Source: an uncultured Bacilli bacterium
GTDB lineage: Bacteria; Bacillota_I; Bacilli_A; RF39; UBA660
Length of the DNA: 29,956 nt
NCBI GenBank assembly: GCA_910586865.1
Contig: CAJUIY010000019.1
Coordinates: 1 to 29,956, forward strand
Direction: 5' to 3'
The translations under genes were made by a program, and so were the position numbers. Below the pieces are notes generated by a model, which searched no databases, was not told the origin of the DNA, and saw nothing but the letters and a program-made list of their open reading frames with translations. Positions 1-8,501 of this stretch are shown here, one piece after another. How positions within the stretch are numbered: position 1 is the stretch's first letter; each line of letters begins with the position of its first letter.

Positions 1-141
1 CAATGTACTTTTCATTAAATTGTTTATTTTTATTTTTTTAGTCTGAACTGTTACATTTATTTTAACTTTTTCTAAATACAAGGAGATTTTATGAACTAAA
101 TGAGAGAAAAGTTTCTATTTAATAATCCATTTTTATTAACA

Positions 142-165
142 TAAAAAGCCGATATAACATCAGCT
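142..165 (-). terminator. Rho-independent terminator after the 189-854 gene
   Basis: Read on the minus strand, a 7-bp stem (AGCTGAT / ATCGGCT, one G-U pair) with a 5-nt loop is followed by TTTTTAT. It lies just past the stop codon of the secreted-protein gene and would end its transcript. The 141 bases to its left hold no gene that I can support. Confidence 0.7.
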
Positions 166-188
166 CTTTATATAAAATAAGTCATATA

Positions 189-854
189 CTATTTTTCTAC
201 TTTCAGATTCATCCCATGAGTTGTTTTTGGAAGACCTCCTGGAACGATACCTGTTGCTTTCGTATAAGCATCATCAATATGAAGATCGATATTAGTACCA
301 CTGGCAACACTTTCTTTTACTTTAAAGAAGACAGATGATAAGGAACCTTCCGCAGTTAGTGGTCTATTCATTTGCCCATCTGCAACTAAAAATTTAATAA
401 TACTTGTATCTTTATCGTCATGAAACATTACCATCCAGTTAGTTTGTGCTCTTTGTACTTTGGTAGTTCCTCTTGGTGGCCAAAGACCTCCAAATGCCGT
501 TGTTGTCATATCTGTCTCAACATAAGCATCATCTTCTACTCCATCTTCATGTGGAGCCCAAATTGGTTCTACCACATTTGGATTATATTTAACCCCCGTT
601 TGTAATGTCATAGTTTGTTCTATCGTTTGTGGTGCTTTATAATAAAGATCCACTTTAAAAATCTGGCCAGGTTTTACTTCTCCGTTATCTTCAATCTCAT
701 CATTAGTTCCAGCACCTTCCCAATCATTAGCCGTAGGATCCCAATCATATGCCCTTACACTAAAATCATGAGTCTTAGCACTGACATTAAATGGTAAAAT
801 AACCACTGCTAAAGCAAATAACATCATCCAAAACTTTTTTCTGAATTTTTTCAT
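189..854 (-). CDS. Secreted protein with a predicted beta-sandwich (cohesin-like) domain
   Basis: The 221-aa product has a classic signal peptide: a basic start (MKKFRKKFW), a hydrophobic stretch to about residue 22 and an AxA-like site ending VSA at 24-26. The mature part alternates short beta-strand-like segments. Near residues 61-80 it has a 'VKPGQIFKVDLYY' segment and later a 'SLSSVFFKVKE' segment, a layout typical of cohesin-like or similar extracellular beta-sandwich domains. No anchor, dockerin or catalytic motif is visible, so it is either freely secreted or held by a partner. The start is supported by AGAAGGAGG about 10 bases upstream. The gene is monocistronic with its own terminator. 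The fold assignment is inferred from pattern only; export is much better supported. Confidence 0.8.
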   Translation of the reverse strand: MKKFRKKFWMMLFALAVVILPFNVSAKTHDFSVRAYDWDPTANDWEGAGTNDEIEDNGEVKPGQIFKVDLYYKAPQTIEQTMTLQTGVKYNPNVVEPIWAPHEDGVEDDAYVETDMTTTAFGGLWPPRGTTKVQRAQTNWMVMFHDDKDTSIIKFLVADGQMNRPLTAEGSLSSVFFKVKESVASGTNIDLHIDDAYTKATGIVPGGLPKTTHGMNLKVEK

Positions 855-960
855 AAACCCAAATCCTCCTTCTAATTATATTCTTAAATCCTTAATCATT
901 TTATAAGGACTCAAAACATTATATGAATGGAAGAAAGAAATAATCACTTAACTTAAAAAG

Positions 961-991
961 TTATAAATAAAAAACTGACGTTTCGCCAGTT
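961..991 (-). terminator. Rho-independent terminator after the 996-1433 gene
   Basis: On the minus strand an 8-bp stem (AACTGGCG / CGTCAGTT, one G-U pair) with an AAA loop is followed by TTTTTTATTTAT. It begins a few bases after the TAA stop at 996-998. Confidence 0.85.
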
Positions 992-995
992 AATT

Positions 996-1433
996 TTATT
1001 TTTCTCCAAAACCACAATCTAATTCTGCTTTCACAGTATAATCAGTTTTACCATATGGTGATTTTGGATAAATAATTACTTTCGTATTTGTTTTATTGCA
1101 TTTATCATTAGTCTTGCTATTCTTGAATTTCTCAATTTCATCTTTAAATTCCCCATCATTATATCTTCCTAAATTATCTAAATCAATTTTAATTCCTACT
1201 GTTGTAAATTTAGATAATAAAGAAGATCTCTCATCTGCTGATGAACCAACTTGTTCATAATAGAAATTTTCATAGAAGCTTTTTCCCATTTCTTTTAGTG
1301 AGGAATCAAGTTCTTTTTCATTACTCTTTCTTCCAAGACCTAATACAACTCCAACAATAATTGCTAATACTACAATAACTACAATAATTATCACATTCAT
1401 GTTATTATTTTTTTTCTTGTTTTTGTTTTCCAT
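996..1433 (-). CDS. Small membrane-anchored extracytoplasmic protein, unknown function
   Basis: The product is 145 aa. A strongly basic, Asn-rich N-terminus (MENKNKKKNNNMN) is followed by one very hydrophobic segment of about 20 residues rich in Ile and Val, then a soluble domain of about 110 residues. That layout suggests an N-in, C-out single-pass protein, or a pilin-like protein, with its domain outside the cell. The domain has two cysteines near the C-terminus (around 'NDKCNKT' and 'LDCGFGEK') that could form a disulfide. I chose ATG at 1433 over TTG at 1439 because the AGAAGGAG site at 1441-1448 lies 7 bases from the ATG and only 1 base from the TTG. I do not recognise the family. Confidence 0.8.
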   Translation of the reverse strand: MENKNKKKNNNMNVIIIVVIVVLAIIVGVVLGLGRKSNEKELDSSLKEMGKSFYENFYYEQVGSSADERSSLLSKFTTVGIKIDLDNLGRYNDGEFKDEIEKFKNSKTNDKCNKTNTKVIIYPKSPYGKTDYTVKAELDCGFGEK

Positions 1434-1679
1434 ATTCAAACTCCTTCTTACTATTTTATATTACAAGTATAACACCTAACTAAAAAAAAAGAAAGCATTA
1501 ATTAAAATTATTTTTCGAATATTTCTCTTTTTTCTTTATATATCAACAAAAATATTTCTTCTTCTGTTGTCTTTTTCCCTAGAAAAGAAATCATTATTAG
1601 TATTATCTAAATATTTCTTATTATTACTATTTTTTAAAAAATTACAGTCCTTTAGTCCTTTTGTTTCAATATATTTTCA

Positions 1680-1709
1680 TGAACAACATTTTTCTATTCT
1701 ACATATAAT
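1680..1709 (+). promoter_or_regulatory. Sigma-A type promoter of the ABC transporter operon
   Basis: TGAACA at 1680-1685 and a perfect TATAAT at 1704-1709 are separated by 18 bases. They lie about 20 bases upstream of the binding-protein ATG, with AAAGGAG between. The rest of the 1440-1680 gap is very AT-rich and holds no gene or recognisable riboswitch. Confidence 0.6.
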
Positions 1710-1731
1710 ACTATGATTGAAAGGAGAATTT

Positions 1732-2324
1732 ATGAAAAAATTTATAGTTTATTTAACTTGTGGAATAATTGTATTATTTCTAGCTTGCTTAGTTTTATTT
1801 GATTTTAATAAAAAGGATAAGAGTGATAAAAACTTAGAGAAAGTGACTTTAGCAGAAGTTGCTCATACTATTTTTTATGCCCCACAATATGTAGCACTTG
1901 AAAAAGGATATTTCGAAGATTATGGAATTGATATTAATCTTACGCTAACTGCTGGTGCAGATAAAGTAACAGCTGCCGTTTTATCTGGAGATGCCGATAT
2001 TGGTTTCTGTGGTAGTGAGGCTACTATCTATGTCTATAAAAATGGAGAAAAAGATTATTTAAAGACTTTTGCACAATTAACCCAAAAAGATGGAACTTTT
2101 CTTGTCTCAAAGAAAAAGATTGAGAACTTTAAACTAGATGATTTAAAAGGAAAAACAGTTATTGGTGGGCGTGCTGGTGGTATGCCCGAGATGGTATTTG
2201 AATGGGCTTTAAAGGAAAATGGAATAGATCCTAATAAAGATTTAACCATTGATACTAGTGTTGCTTTTCCAGCCATGAGTGGAGCATTCATTGGAGGAGA
2301 TAGTGATTTTGTAACACTATTTGA
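1732..2324 (+). pseudogene. ABC transporter substrate-binding protein (NMT1/SsuA-like), N-terminal part split by island 1
   Basis: These are the first two-thirds of a periplasmic-binding-type protein of the NMT1 / nitrate-taurine-sulfonate-pyrimidine class, which captures a small organic ligand outside the cell for an importer. Visible family features are a hydrophobic N-terminal anchor, 'YAPQYVALEKGYFEDYGIDI', the 'SGDADIGFCGSEA' ligand-pocket region and 'DLKGKTVIGGRAGGMPEM'. ATG at 1732 is preferred over TTG at 1717 because AAAGGAG sits just before it. The host sequence ends inside the codon for Glu in 'FVTLFE'. Beyond 2324 the frame runs nine codons into island DNA and stops at 2350-2352. 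The rest of the gene lies at 19509-19908. Joining 2324 to 19509 restores one frame encoding 330 aa, a normal family length. The ligand cannot be told from sequence. Confidence 0.9.
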
Positions 2325-2352
2325 GCATAGTGTAAGAATAAAAAGTCACTAA
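2323..2352 (+). other. Left attachment junction (attL) and terminal inverted repeat of island 1
   Basis: The host gene ends at TTT-GA (core dinucleotide GA at 2323-2324). After a GCA spacer a 25-base repeat occupies 2328-2352, beginning TAGTGTAAGAATAA. The same repeat, inverted and 22/25 identical, lies at 19479-19503 next to a second GA core. This is the arrangement expected of the P' half-site left by a serine integrase. Confidence 0.7.
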
Positions 2353-2738
2353 ATGAGTAAAAATTTTTTCTAAATTATACAACAATATAACAATCGGCAA
2401 TAGACTTTATATTGTTGAGTCCCTAAATGTATCATATCCTTATCTAAATTCATAACTACTTCTTAAAATTGGTTGTAATTTTTTATTTTCACTATCCTAA
2501 TAAAAATATTTAATTCCATACTATTTTTATCATTACTGCTTTTAGAACCTCTACTAACTCTTTTATTTCAGCTATTGTTACTTTTATACTTTTTTGTCTC
2601 AAAAAACAGAAAAAGAGATAAAATCTCTCCAAGATTATCTTCATTATCATTTTGCTATATTATCGTTTTATCACTTTTTAGGACATGCAACGGAAATTAT
2701 TTTATATACAGAAAAAGTTTTTAAATTCAATGTCATTA
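2353..2738. other. Gene-free left subterminal region of island 1, with a hairpin
   Basis: No convincing reading frame is present on either strand. The one structured item is a perfect 11-bp inverted repeat, CAACAATATAA at 2380-2390 and TTATATTGTTG at 2407-2417, with a 16-nt loop and no U-tract. It could be a recombinase-accessory site or chance in AT-rich DNA. Confidence 0.4.
2610..2628 (-). terminator. Weak terminator-like hairpin downstream of the 2739-3539 gene
   Basis: On the minus strand AGAGAT-TTT-ATCTCT is followed by TTTTC. The 6-bp AT-rich stem lies about 110 bases after the stop, so the assignment is tentative. Confidence 0.35.
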
Positions 2739-3539
2739 TTAATTATTTCTAAATCTCTTTAATTTTTTATCTAAAGTTTTTCTATAAGAGTCATCTAATT
2801 CGATAATACTATAATCATGGATATGCTCTACAAACCTTCCATTTAAATCACTATAAGTCGGCCAATTTTCTAACTCAGTTGCTATTTTCATACAAATTGT
2901 TCCTGCACATCTACTATTCACTATAGACATAATAGCATTAGCTGACTCCAATACTATTGGATTGCGATAATCAACAATTATGTTGAATTGTTCACTATTA
3001 TTTAATATTCTTTTTAAATCTTTACCAAACCATTCAATATCGTAAAAATCACTTGGAAAGTCATACATTTGAGGATGAGCAGTACCATTAAGTAATACAC
3101 TATTATAGTTTTCCTGACATATATTTAAAGTTTCTCTTAATTCCTTTAAATAATCTTGCACAGAGACTACTTTTTCTTCTCGATCAAATTGGTATCCGTT
3201 TAAAAAATCTACCATTTCTTTCTCAATATGTCCCATAACTATTGAATTATTTTCAATACGCATAATTAAATTATAGGCAATTAAATTTTTTAAATATTCA
3301 CGTGCAGCTATTCCTAACATCAATGATTTATCTTTATCCACTAATTCTTTATCTCTTTCACAAGTGAAAATTCCATATGGTTCTAGATATATTCCCATTG
3401 GAACATCTTCCCCATAAGTAATTGGATAATTTTTTTCCATTTCCTTTAAAAAATTAGATCTTTTCTCTGAATTATATCCGTATAGAAATTCATGAAACTT
3501 ATGTGACATAATTTGTTCTTCCATTATCTTATTCACCAT
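2739..3539 (-). CDS. Conserved-looking hypothetical protein, unknown function
   Basis: The 266-aa soluble product has no signal peptide or membrane segment. I recognise no domain or catalytic motif. It is rich in charged and aromatic residues and has a mixed alpha/beta look; a central stretch near residue 190 ('EQFNIIVDYRNPIVLESA') suggests a beta-strand core. GGGAGG is 4 bases before the ATG at 3539; an internal ATG at residue 11 (MSHKFHEF) is the alternative start. It is the first cargo gene from the left end, separated by about 40 bases from the RhuM pseudogene, and may share its transcript. The intact frame suggests it is expressed. Confidence 0.65.
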   Translation of the reverse strand: MVNKIMEEQIMSHKFHEFLYGYNSEKRSNFLKEMEKNYPITYGEDVPMGIYLEPYGIFTCERDKELVDKDKSLMLGIAAREYLKNLIAYNLIMRIENNSIVMGHIEKEMVDFLNGYQFDREEKVVSVQDYLKELRETLNICQENYNSVLLNGTAHPQMYDFPSDFYDIEWFGKDLKRILNNSEQFNIIVDYRNPIVLESANAIMSIVNSRCAGTICMKIATELENWPTYSDLNGRFVEHIHDYSIIELDDSYRKTLDKKLKRFRNN

Positions 3540-3578
3540 AAAACCTCCCTTTACACTATTATAGCATATTCATCATCT

Positions 3579-4556
3579 TTATTTATCTATTTCTTCTAAT
3601 TCTTTACTTAATATTTCTAAATAATCTTGTTCTGCTTGTGTTAAGTGTTTTTCCATATATTTATCATATTCTTTATGTGCTTTCTTCAAAGCTTCTTCAT
3701 GTGATATTTTTCCACTATCTTTTAAAATATCTTTTCTTGTCATCTTTAAAAATGTATCTAATTCATTAACCCAATCTTGCATAGTCATTGGATGCCTGTC
3801 TAAAGCATTAATTTCTGCGACATCTAAATAAGCAGCTACCATTCTATTTAAAATATTAAGTTATTCTTCAGTTAAATAATTTTTAGCAATTTCAGTTTCA
3901 TTTCTTGTTGGATAATCACCTTTAAAATTAGTAAGTCCTAAATTTTCTTTATTAGAATCAACCCGTGTAAGTATTACCTCTGCAGCTGTATTGCCATGAG
4001 TAGCATAGTGCATTTTATTTTGCACAGTTTTAAAAAATTTGATTGATAATTTATCCTTAGGATTATAGTCAATTGAAGTTGCATAAATATCTAACACTTT
4101 TCTCCAGAATATTTTTTCTGAAGATCTAATATCACGAATTCTAGCAAGTAATTCTTCAAAGTAGGGACTTTCTCCATTATTTTTTAATCTTTCATCATTT
4201 AAAGCAAAACCTTTTATCATATATTCTTTTAATACCTTTGTTGCCCATATTCTAAATTCGGTTGCTTTTTTAGAATTAATTCTATATCCAACAGCAATAA
4301 TTGCGTCTAAATTATAATGCAAAACATTATATTTTTTACCATCACTGGCAGTTGTTAAGAATTTCTTAACAACTGAATCCTTTTGTAGCTCACCCTCATC
4401 AAAAATATTTTTTAAATGCATAGAGATATTATTTTTTGTTGTATCATAAAGATTAGCCATTACATCTTGACTCATCCAAATATCTTCATTTTTAATGTTG
4501 ACATCAACTTTTACATTACCATCTTTTGATACATATATAATTACATTATTTTTCAT
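3579..4556 (-). pseudogene. RhuM-family protein, interrupted by one in-frame TAA
   Basis: The frame would encode 325 aa, the normal length of RhuM-family proteins, which are common on pathogenicity and mobile islands and lack a firm biochemical role. The N-terminal 231 aa carry the family's features: 'DIWMSQDVMANLYDTTKNNISMHLKNIF' (HTH-like), 'VVKKFLTTASDGKKYNVLHYNLDAIIAVGYR' and 'FRIWATKVLKEYMIKGFALNDERL'. Codon 232 is TAA, where the alignment logic (...TEE-x-LNILNRMVAAYLD) expects Glu, so a single GAA to TAA change is likely. The frame then continues to the normal C-terminus at 3579 with no other damage. A good AAGGAGA site precedes ATG 4556. A restart at ATG 3842 could yield an 87-aa C-terminal piece, but no strong ribosome site is seen there. 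A badly decayed second copy lies at 6508-6901. Confidence 0.85.
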
Positions 4557-4572
4557 GACTAATCTCCTTTCA

Positions 4573-5163
4573 TTATTTCATATTTTTTTGTGTTTTTATT
4601 TCAATTTCTTTACCATTAGACAAAATATAATCAATAAATTCATTCATTGTACAACCATATATTGGATTATCATATTCATAAATATGTAAATGTTTTAATT
4701 CTTCTTCACCAACAGGATTTCTCTGTTTATTATGCTCAATATGTTTTTCCATTTGATAGTTAATAGCATCTTCATAAGTTTTAAATTGATGTATTCCTAT
4801 ATTACTAGAATCAGAATGTTCAAAATAATTATATTTTCCATACTCTTCAAATAATAAATAAGTGTGTGTTGAATAGGAATTATTATAAGGAAACTCAAAC
4901 CATATATAAAATGTTTTAAAGTTATAATTATGATTTTTAAACCAATCTCTTTCTAGTTCAACTTGATCCCAACAATGTCCATATCCTACTTTAATTAATC
5001 TTTCTGGACTAGAAAGATGCCATTTTGTCAGACAACCTTCTTGAAACTCTTGATTGTCCCATGGTCCATATGCTTTTTCATTATCATCTACAAATCCATA
5101 TTTTATATTTTCAATCATGTATTTTAATAATTGTTCAGGAGTTTTAGTATCTTTATATTCCAT
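4573..5163 (-). CDS. Transglutaminase-like (papain-fold) superfamily protein
   Basis: The 196-aa cytosolic product has a spaced Cys-His-acid arrangement: C64 in 'GYGHCWDQVELER', H100 in 'YSTHTYLLFEE' and E115 in 'YNYFEHSD'. This resembles the bacterial transglutaminase-like/papain-like fold, whose members hydrolyse or transfer amide bonds. Substrate and exact activity are unknown. The start is set by GAGGTG upstream of ATG 5163. It lies 16 bases upstream of the RhuM pseudogene and should be cotranscribed with it. A second copy of the same pair is at 6508-7507, with this gene broken there by a stop at codon 35, so the present copy is probably the working one. Fold assignment is by motif spacing only. 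Confidence 0.75.
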   Translation of the reverse strand: MEYKDTKTPEQLLKYMIENIKYGFVDDNEKAYGPWDNQEFQEGCLTKWHLSSPERLIKVGYGHCWDQVELERDWFKNHNYNFKTFYIWFEFPYNNSYSTHTYLLFEEYGKYNYFEHSDSSNIGIHQFKTYEDAINYQMEKHIEHNKQRNPVGEEELKHLHIYEYDNPIYGCTMNEFIDYILSNGKEIEIKTQKNMK

Positions 5164-5189
5164 AATACACCTCTATATAAATTATACTA

Positions 5190-5215
5190 AAAAAGTTCTA
5201 GTTTTCCTAGAACTT
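5190..5215 (-). terminator. Rho-independent terminator or attenuator upstream of the 4573-5163 gene
   Basis: On the minus strand a perfect 9-bp stem AAGTTCTAG / CTAGAACTT with a GAAAA loop is followed by TTTTTTAG. It lies between the 5368 stop and the 5163 start and would separate those transcripts. Confidence 0.7.
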
Positions 5216-5367
5216 AGCAGTATTTTATACGGGAATTTATATTGAACAAAATTAGAGTAATATTTTTTTCTTTTGGTATAATTATTTCTTTTCTCTATAG
5301 GATTTTATCCTACTTATAATAGTAGAAATATATTACTTCTTATCCTAAAAATATCGAAACAGGTTGG

Positions 5368-5793
5368 TTAAAATTTTAATATCTTTTGTTTATAATAATT
5401 CTTCAACTTTTTAGGGTTTATTAGCTCTTCTAGTGTTATATCATCTTCATTTAGATTGGTAATCAAGCAACCACAATCACAATCAATCATTTTTGTAATA
5501 CTACTTGTATATGGTAATACTTTATGAACTTGGTGTATTTCCTCTTCTGTAATATATCTACCATAATAATAGATAGAACTTACATTTTTTCTTTTTTCAC
5601 ATATTTGAAAACTATCTAAGCCATTCACATCGAAAAATCTAAATCCAATAGCTCCCTTATACTTTTCTATATATAATAATGGATCTCTATCAGTAATAAT
5701 ATGAATAGTTGTAAAATCATCCTGATTACCTCTATCTGGATTATAATTATAAAAGACTTCTATATAATGTCTCGTTTTCCCTTCTATTTCCAT
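5368..5793 (-). CDS. Hypothetical protein, unknown function
   Basis: The product is 141 aa, soluble and not recognised. A 'MIDCDCGCLITNLNEDD' segment near the C-terminus holds three closely spaced cysteines that could bind a metal. An upstream in-frame ATG at 5826 would add 11 residues, but AAAGGAG sits 8 bases before ATG 5793, so that start is preferred. It lies just downstream of the WYL regulator gene, with a hairpin between them, and both sit between the two copies of the RhuM/transglutaminase-like pair. Confidence 0.6.
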   Translation of the reverse strand: MEIEGKTRHYIEVFYNYNPDRGNQDDFTTIHIITDRDPLLYIEKYKGAIGFRFFDVNGLDSFQICEKRKNVSSIYYYGRYITEEEIHQVHKVLPYTSSITKMIDCDCGCLITNLNEDDITLEELINPKKLKNYYKQKILKF

Positions 5794-5817
5794 TTTTCTT
5801 TCTCCTTTCCATAAATA

Positions 5818-5843
5818 AAATACCACTTATATAGGCGGTATTT
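5818..5843 (-). terminator. Terminator-like hairpin after the WYL regulator gene
   Basis: On the minus strand AAATACCGC and GTGGTATTT form a 9-bp stem (one G-U pair) with an 8-nt loop. The following tract is only TATTTAT, so termination may be partial. Confidence 0.45.
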
Positions 5844-5851
5844 GGTCTGTA

Positions 5852-6478
5852 CTAAAATTTTATGTTAATTTTTCTTGGATCAAAAGTCGAATCTAAAATT
5901 TCACATTCTAATATTCTTTTAATATGAAATTGTCTCATATCATCCTTTTCCTCCCAATAGGATGAACACCACCATTCCTCTTGAAATAGGTACATTCCAA
6001 GAGGATAAATAGTTCTAACTGATTCTCCATGTTGTAAATTAATATATTTAATTTTTACTTTATAATAATATTTAATAGCTTTATTTAAAGCATTATAGAC
6101 TTTTAATTCTTCTTCCGTATCAATAAATGAATTATTTTTATTTTCGAGTTCTAATAAGTTTTTATTTATTTTGTTTTTTATATTTTGTAAATCCGACTTC
6201 AATTTCACATTTGTTGTATTTTTAATCATTTGTTTTATTATATCTACATCAGCTTTATCTATTAATAAAGGTGGAATATTAATATTCTTTCTTAAAATAT
6301 ATCCACCATAAGGACCTCTAATTGTATCAACATATATTCCAGCTTCTTCTAAAAATACTTTGTATTCTCTAATAACTCTTTCTGATATCTCTAAAAGTGA
6401 TGATAATTCTTTAACACTATATTTTCTGCCAGTATTTAGCAATTCCAACATAACTAATAAGTTTGAAAATTTGGCCAT
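5852..6478 (-). CDS. HTH / WYL-domain transcriptional regulator
   Basis: The 208-aa product has an N-terminal winged helix-turn-helix (about residues 1-60; 'YSVKELSSLLEISERVIREYKVFLEEAG' followed by 'GPYGGYIL') and a C-terminal WYL-type ligand domain from about residue 125, with 'VKIKYINLQHGESVRTIYPLGMYLFQEEWWCSSYWEE'. Proteins of this class sense a ligand, often nucleic-acid derived, and frequently control defence or island genes. GAGGTG precedes ATG 6478. Its neighbour downstream is the 5368-5793 unknown, and it probably regulates local promoters, which is inference from position. At 208 aa it is shorter than many WYL regulators, which often exceed 300 aa. Confidence 0.85.
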   Translation of the reverse strand: MAKFSNLLVMLELLNTGRKYSVKELSSLLEISERVIREYKVFLEEAGIYVDTIRGPYGGYILRKNINIPPLLIDKADVDIIKQMIKNTTNVKLKSDLQNIKNKINKNLLELENKNNSFIDTEEELKVYNALNKAIKYYYKVKIKYINLQHGESVRTIYPLGMYLFQEEWWCSSYWEEKDDMRQFHIKRILECEILDSTFDPRKINIKF

Positions 6479-6507
6479 AATATCACCTCAATTCATTTAT
6501 TTCTTAA

Positions 6508-6901
6508 TTCAAAAGATTTAAATAATCTTATTCTGCAGTAGTTAAATGATTAGCCATATTCTTATCACCTTCTTCATATGAAATTTTTCCACTACCTTTT
6601 AAAATATCTTTTCTTGTCATCTTTAAGAATGTATCTAATTATTAACCCAATTTTACATTGCCATTGGATATCTATCTAAAGCACTAATTTCAGTAACATC
6701 TAAATAAGTAGATATCATTCTATTTAAAGTATTAAGTTCTTCTTTAAAGATATCACTTAGATGATAACTTATATTTTGTTTAGTAGTATTATAAAAATTA
6801 GCTATTACATCTTAATTCATCCAGATATTTTCATTTTGTATATTAACATCAACTTTTACATTATCGTCTTTTGATACATATATAATCATGTTGTTTTTCA
6901 T
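6508..6901 (-). pseudogene. Decayed, internally deleted second copy of the RhuM gene
   Basis: Translation from ATG 6901 closely follows the N-terminus of the copy at 3579-4556 (MKNNMIIYVSKDDNVKVDVN...), reaches a stop where that copy has Gln ('WMSQDV'), and continues to the 'KQNIS' region. It then jumps to the C-terminal 'ALDRYPMAM' region with further stops and indels, so about 600 bases of the middle are missing. It is clearly non-functional. Its ribosome site is the same as that of the other copy. Confidence 0.8.
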
Positions 6902-6916
6902 AGCTAATCTCCTTTT

Positions 6917-7507
6917 TTATTTCCTATGTCTTTGTTTTTTTATTTCAATTTCTTTACCATTAGACAAAATATAATCAATAAATTCATTCATTGTGCAACC
7001 ATATATTGGATGATGATATTCATAAATATGCAAATGTTTTAATTCTTCATCACCAACAGGATTTGTTTGTTTATTATGTTCAATATGTTTTTCCATTTGA
7101 TAGTTAATGGCTTCTTCATAAGTTTCAAATTGATGTATTCCTATATTACTAAAATCAGAGTGTTCAAAATAATGATATTTCCCATCCTTTTCAAATAATA
7201 AATAAGTGTGCGTTGAATAGGAATTATTATATGGAAATTCAAACCATATATAAAGTGTTTTAAAGTTATAATTATGCTTCTTAAACCAATCTCTTTCTAG
7301 TTCAACTTGATTCCAACAATGTCCATATCCCACTTTAATTAGTCTTTCTGGGCTAGAAAGACGCCATTTTGTCTGACAACCTTCTTGAAACTCTTGATTG
7401 TCTCATAGTCCATATACTTTTTCATTATCATCTAAAAATCCATACTTTATATTTTCGATCATATATTTCAACAATTGTTCAGGAGTTTTAATATCTTTAT
7501 ATTCCAT
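6917..7507 (-). pseudogene. Second copy of the transglutaminase-like gene, broken by TGA at codon 35
   Basis: This copy has exactly the length of the gene at 4573-5163 (591 bases) and nearly the same sequence throughout. The Trp codon at position 35 (TGG in the intact copy, in 'GPWDNQEF') is TGA here, at 7403-7405. The catalytic-type Cys and His motifs downstream are intact ('GYGHCWNQ', 'YSTHTYLLFEKD'). A GTG at 7333 opens a 138-aa frame but lacks a convincing ribosome site. It was once cotranscribed with the RhuM remnant just downstream. Confidence 0.85.
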
Positions 7508-7583
7508 GATACACCTCTATCTAAATTATACAAAAATCAATTTCTCTTGTTCATTCTTTATACTTAGCATATTTCTTATATTT

Positions 7584-8465
7584 TTATAAAGTTAATGTCT
7601 TTATATTTTCTTTTACTTCTTTCTCATCAGAACCTATATAATGTTTTAAAAAATAAATCTTATCCATATCTTTATCAAATATCATATTCGAAAATGTAAT
7701 AGCATCATCAAGATGTAAGATTGCAGAACTTTTCCCACGTGCCTTACCATTATGGCATAACCTATCATCAATAAAATCTAAATCTAAATTCTTCACACTA
7801 TGTAAAAGATGATAGAAAGTATTTACATAATTTTGCCATAAAAAACAGTCATCGGAACTATTTGGTGTTCTAAATGAAACAAATGTTACTGGTAATTCTT
7901 GGCGATAAGGTTTATCATTTTTTAAAGCAATTGCAAATCTCTTATTCCACATTAATTTTCTTAATGCATAATGATTTCTTTCCTCTAAATCGTTATAGAG
8001 CAAAAAGTCTTTTAACGATCTAGCATATTTCATCACTCGTAAATCGGTATCATATCCTCTTGAGAATTTAAAAATAATATGTTCAAATGACCGAAAAAAT
8101 AAAACCAGATGATAAAGTTCTAATTCGGTAAGATTAGAATCTAAATTTACTTGAAAAGCAGCATAATCAAAATTTAATTCACAATCTTTCATACGATTAC
8201 TTAATTCCTCTAATGATTTCCATGTAAAAGTACAATCCATCAACTTAGGGGTGGCAATTTCGAAAGGAATACAATAAAGCATCGAATCATCAAAAGAATC
8301 ATAATAACCCATCTCTATTAATTTATCATTTAAAAGATACCTTTTATCTTTCTCATTGATAAGTGACATTTCAATTTCTAAACCAAAATTACCTTTTATA
8401 TCTAAATGATTACGATAAGGAAGAGTATCATATAAAGCACATTTTATTAAATCTAATTTCTTCAT
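7584..8465 (-). CDS. Amidoligase-like (COOH-NH2 ligase superfamily) protein
   Basis: The 293-aa product begins its domain with 'GNFGLEIEM' (26-33), the signature that opens Amidoligase_2-type proteins, with E30 and E32 placed as metal ligands. 'FEIATPKL' (68-75) fits the second conserved acidic strand. R136 in 'FSRGYDT' and the 'VTFVSFRTPNSS' strand fit the C-terminal half. Family members use ATP to join carboxyl and amino groups on peptides or metabolites. The usual HxH motif of the central strand appears as 'FQVNLD' (104-109), so activity may be altered. AAGGA precedes ATG 8465. The gene lies 36 bases after a transglutaminase-like pseudogene and is likely in its operon, transcribed from the promoter at 10151-10179. 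The family call rests on motifs read by eye. Confidence 0.65.
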   Translation of the reverse strand: MKKLDLIKCALYDTLPYRNHLDIKGNFGLEIEMSLINEKDKRYLLNDKLIEMGYYDSFDDSMLYCIPFEIATPKLMDCTFTWKSLEELSNRMKDCELNFDYAAFQVNLDSNLTELELYHLVLFFRSFEHIIFKFSRGYDTDLRVMKYARSLKDFLLYNDLEERNHYALRKLMWNKRFAIALKNDKPYRQELPVTFVSFRTPNSSDDCFLWQNYVNTFYHLLHSVKNLDLDFIDDRLCHNGKARGKSSAILHLDDAITFSNMIFDKDMDKIYFLKHYIGSDEKEVKENIKTLTL

Positions 8466-8501
8466 ACTAGTTCCTTCTTTTAACTATTGATATTTCTAAT
8501 T

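Noticed and set aside
1440..1716. Thiamine or other riboswitch upstream of the ABC transporter
   Set aside because: No conserved riboswitch core or GC-rich stems could be found in this AT-rich leader.
3579..3842. Independent 87-aa gene
   Set aside because: It is in frame with, and continues, the RhuM domain order after one TAA, with no strong ribosome site of its own.
6917..7333. Independent 138-aa gene starting at GTG 7333
   Set aside because: It is the 3' part of a full-length duplicate of the 4573-5163 gene broken at codon 35; no ribosome site supports the GTG.
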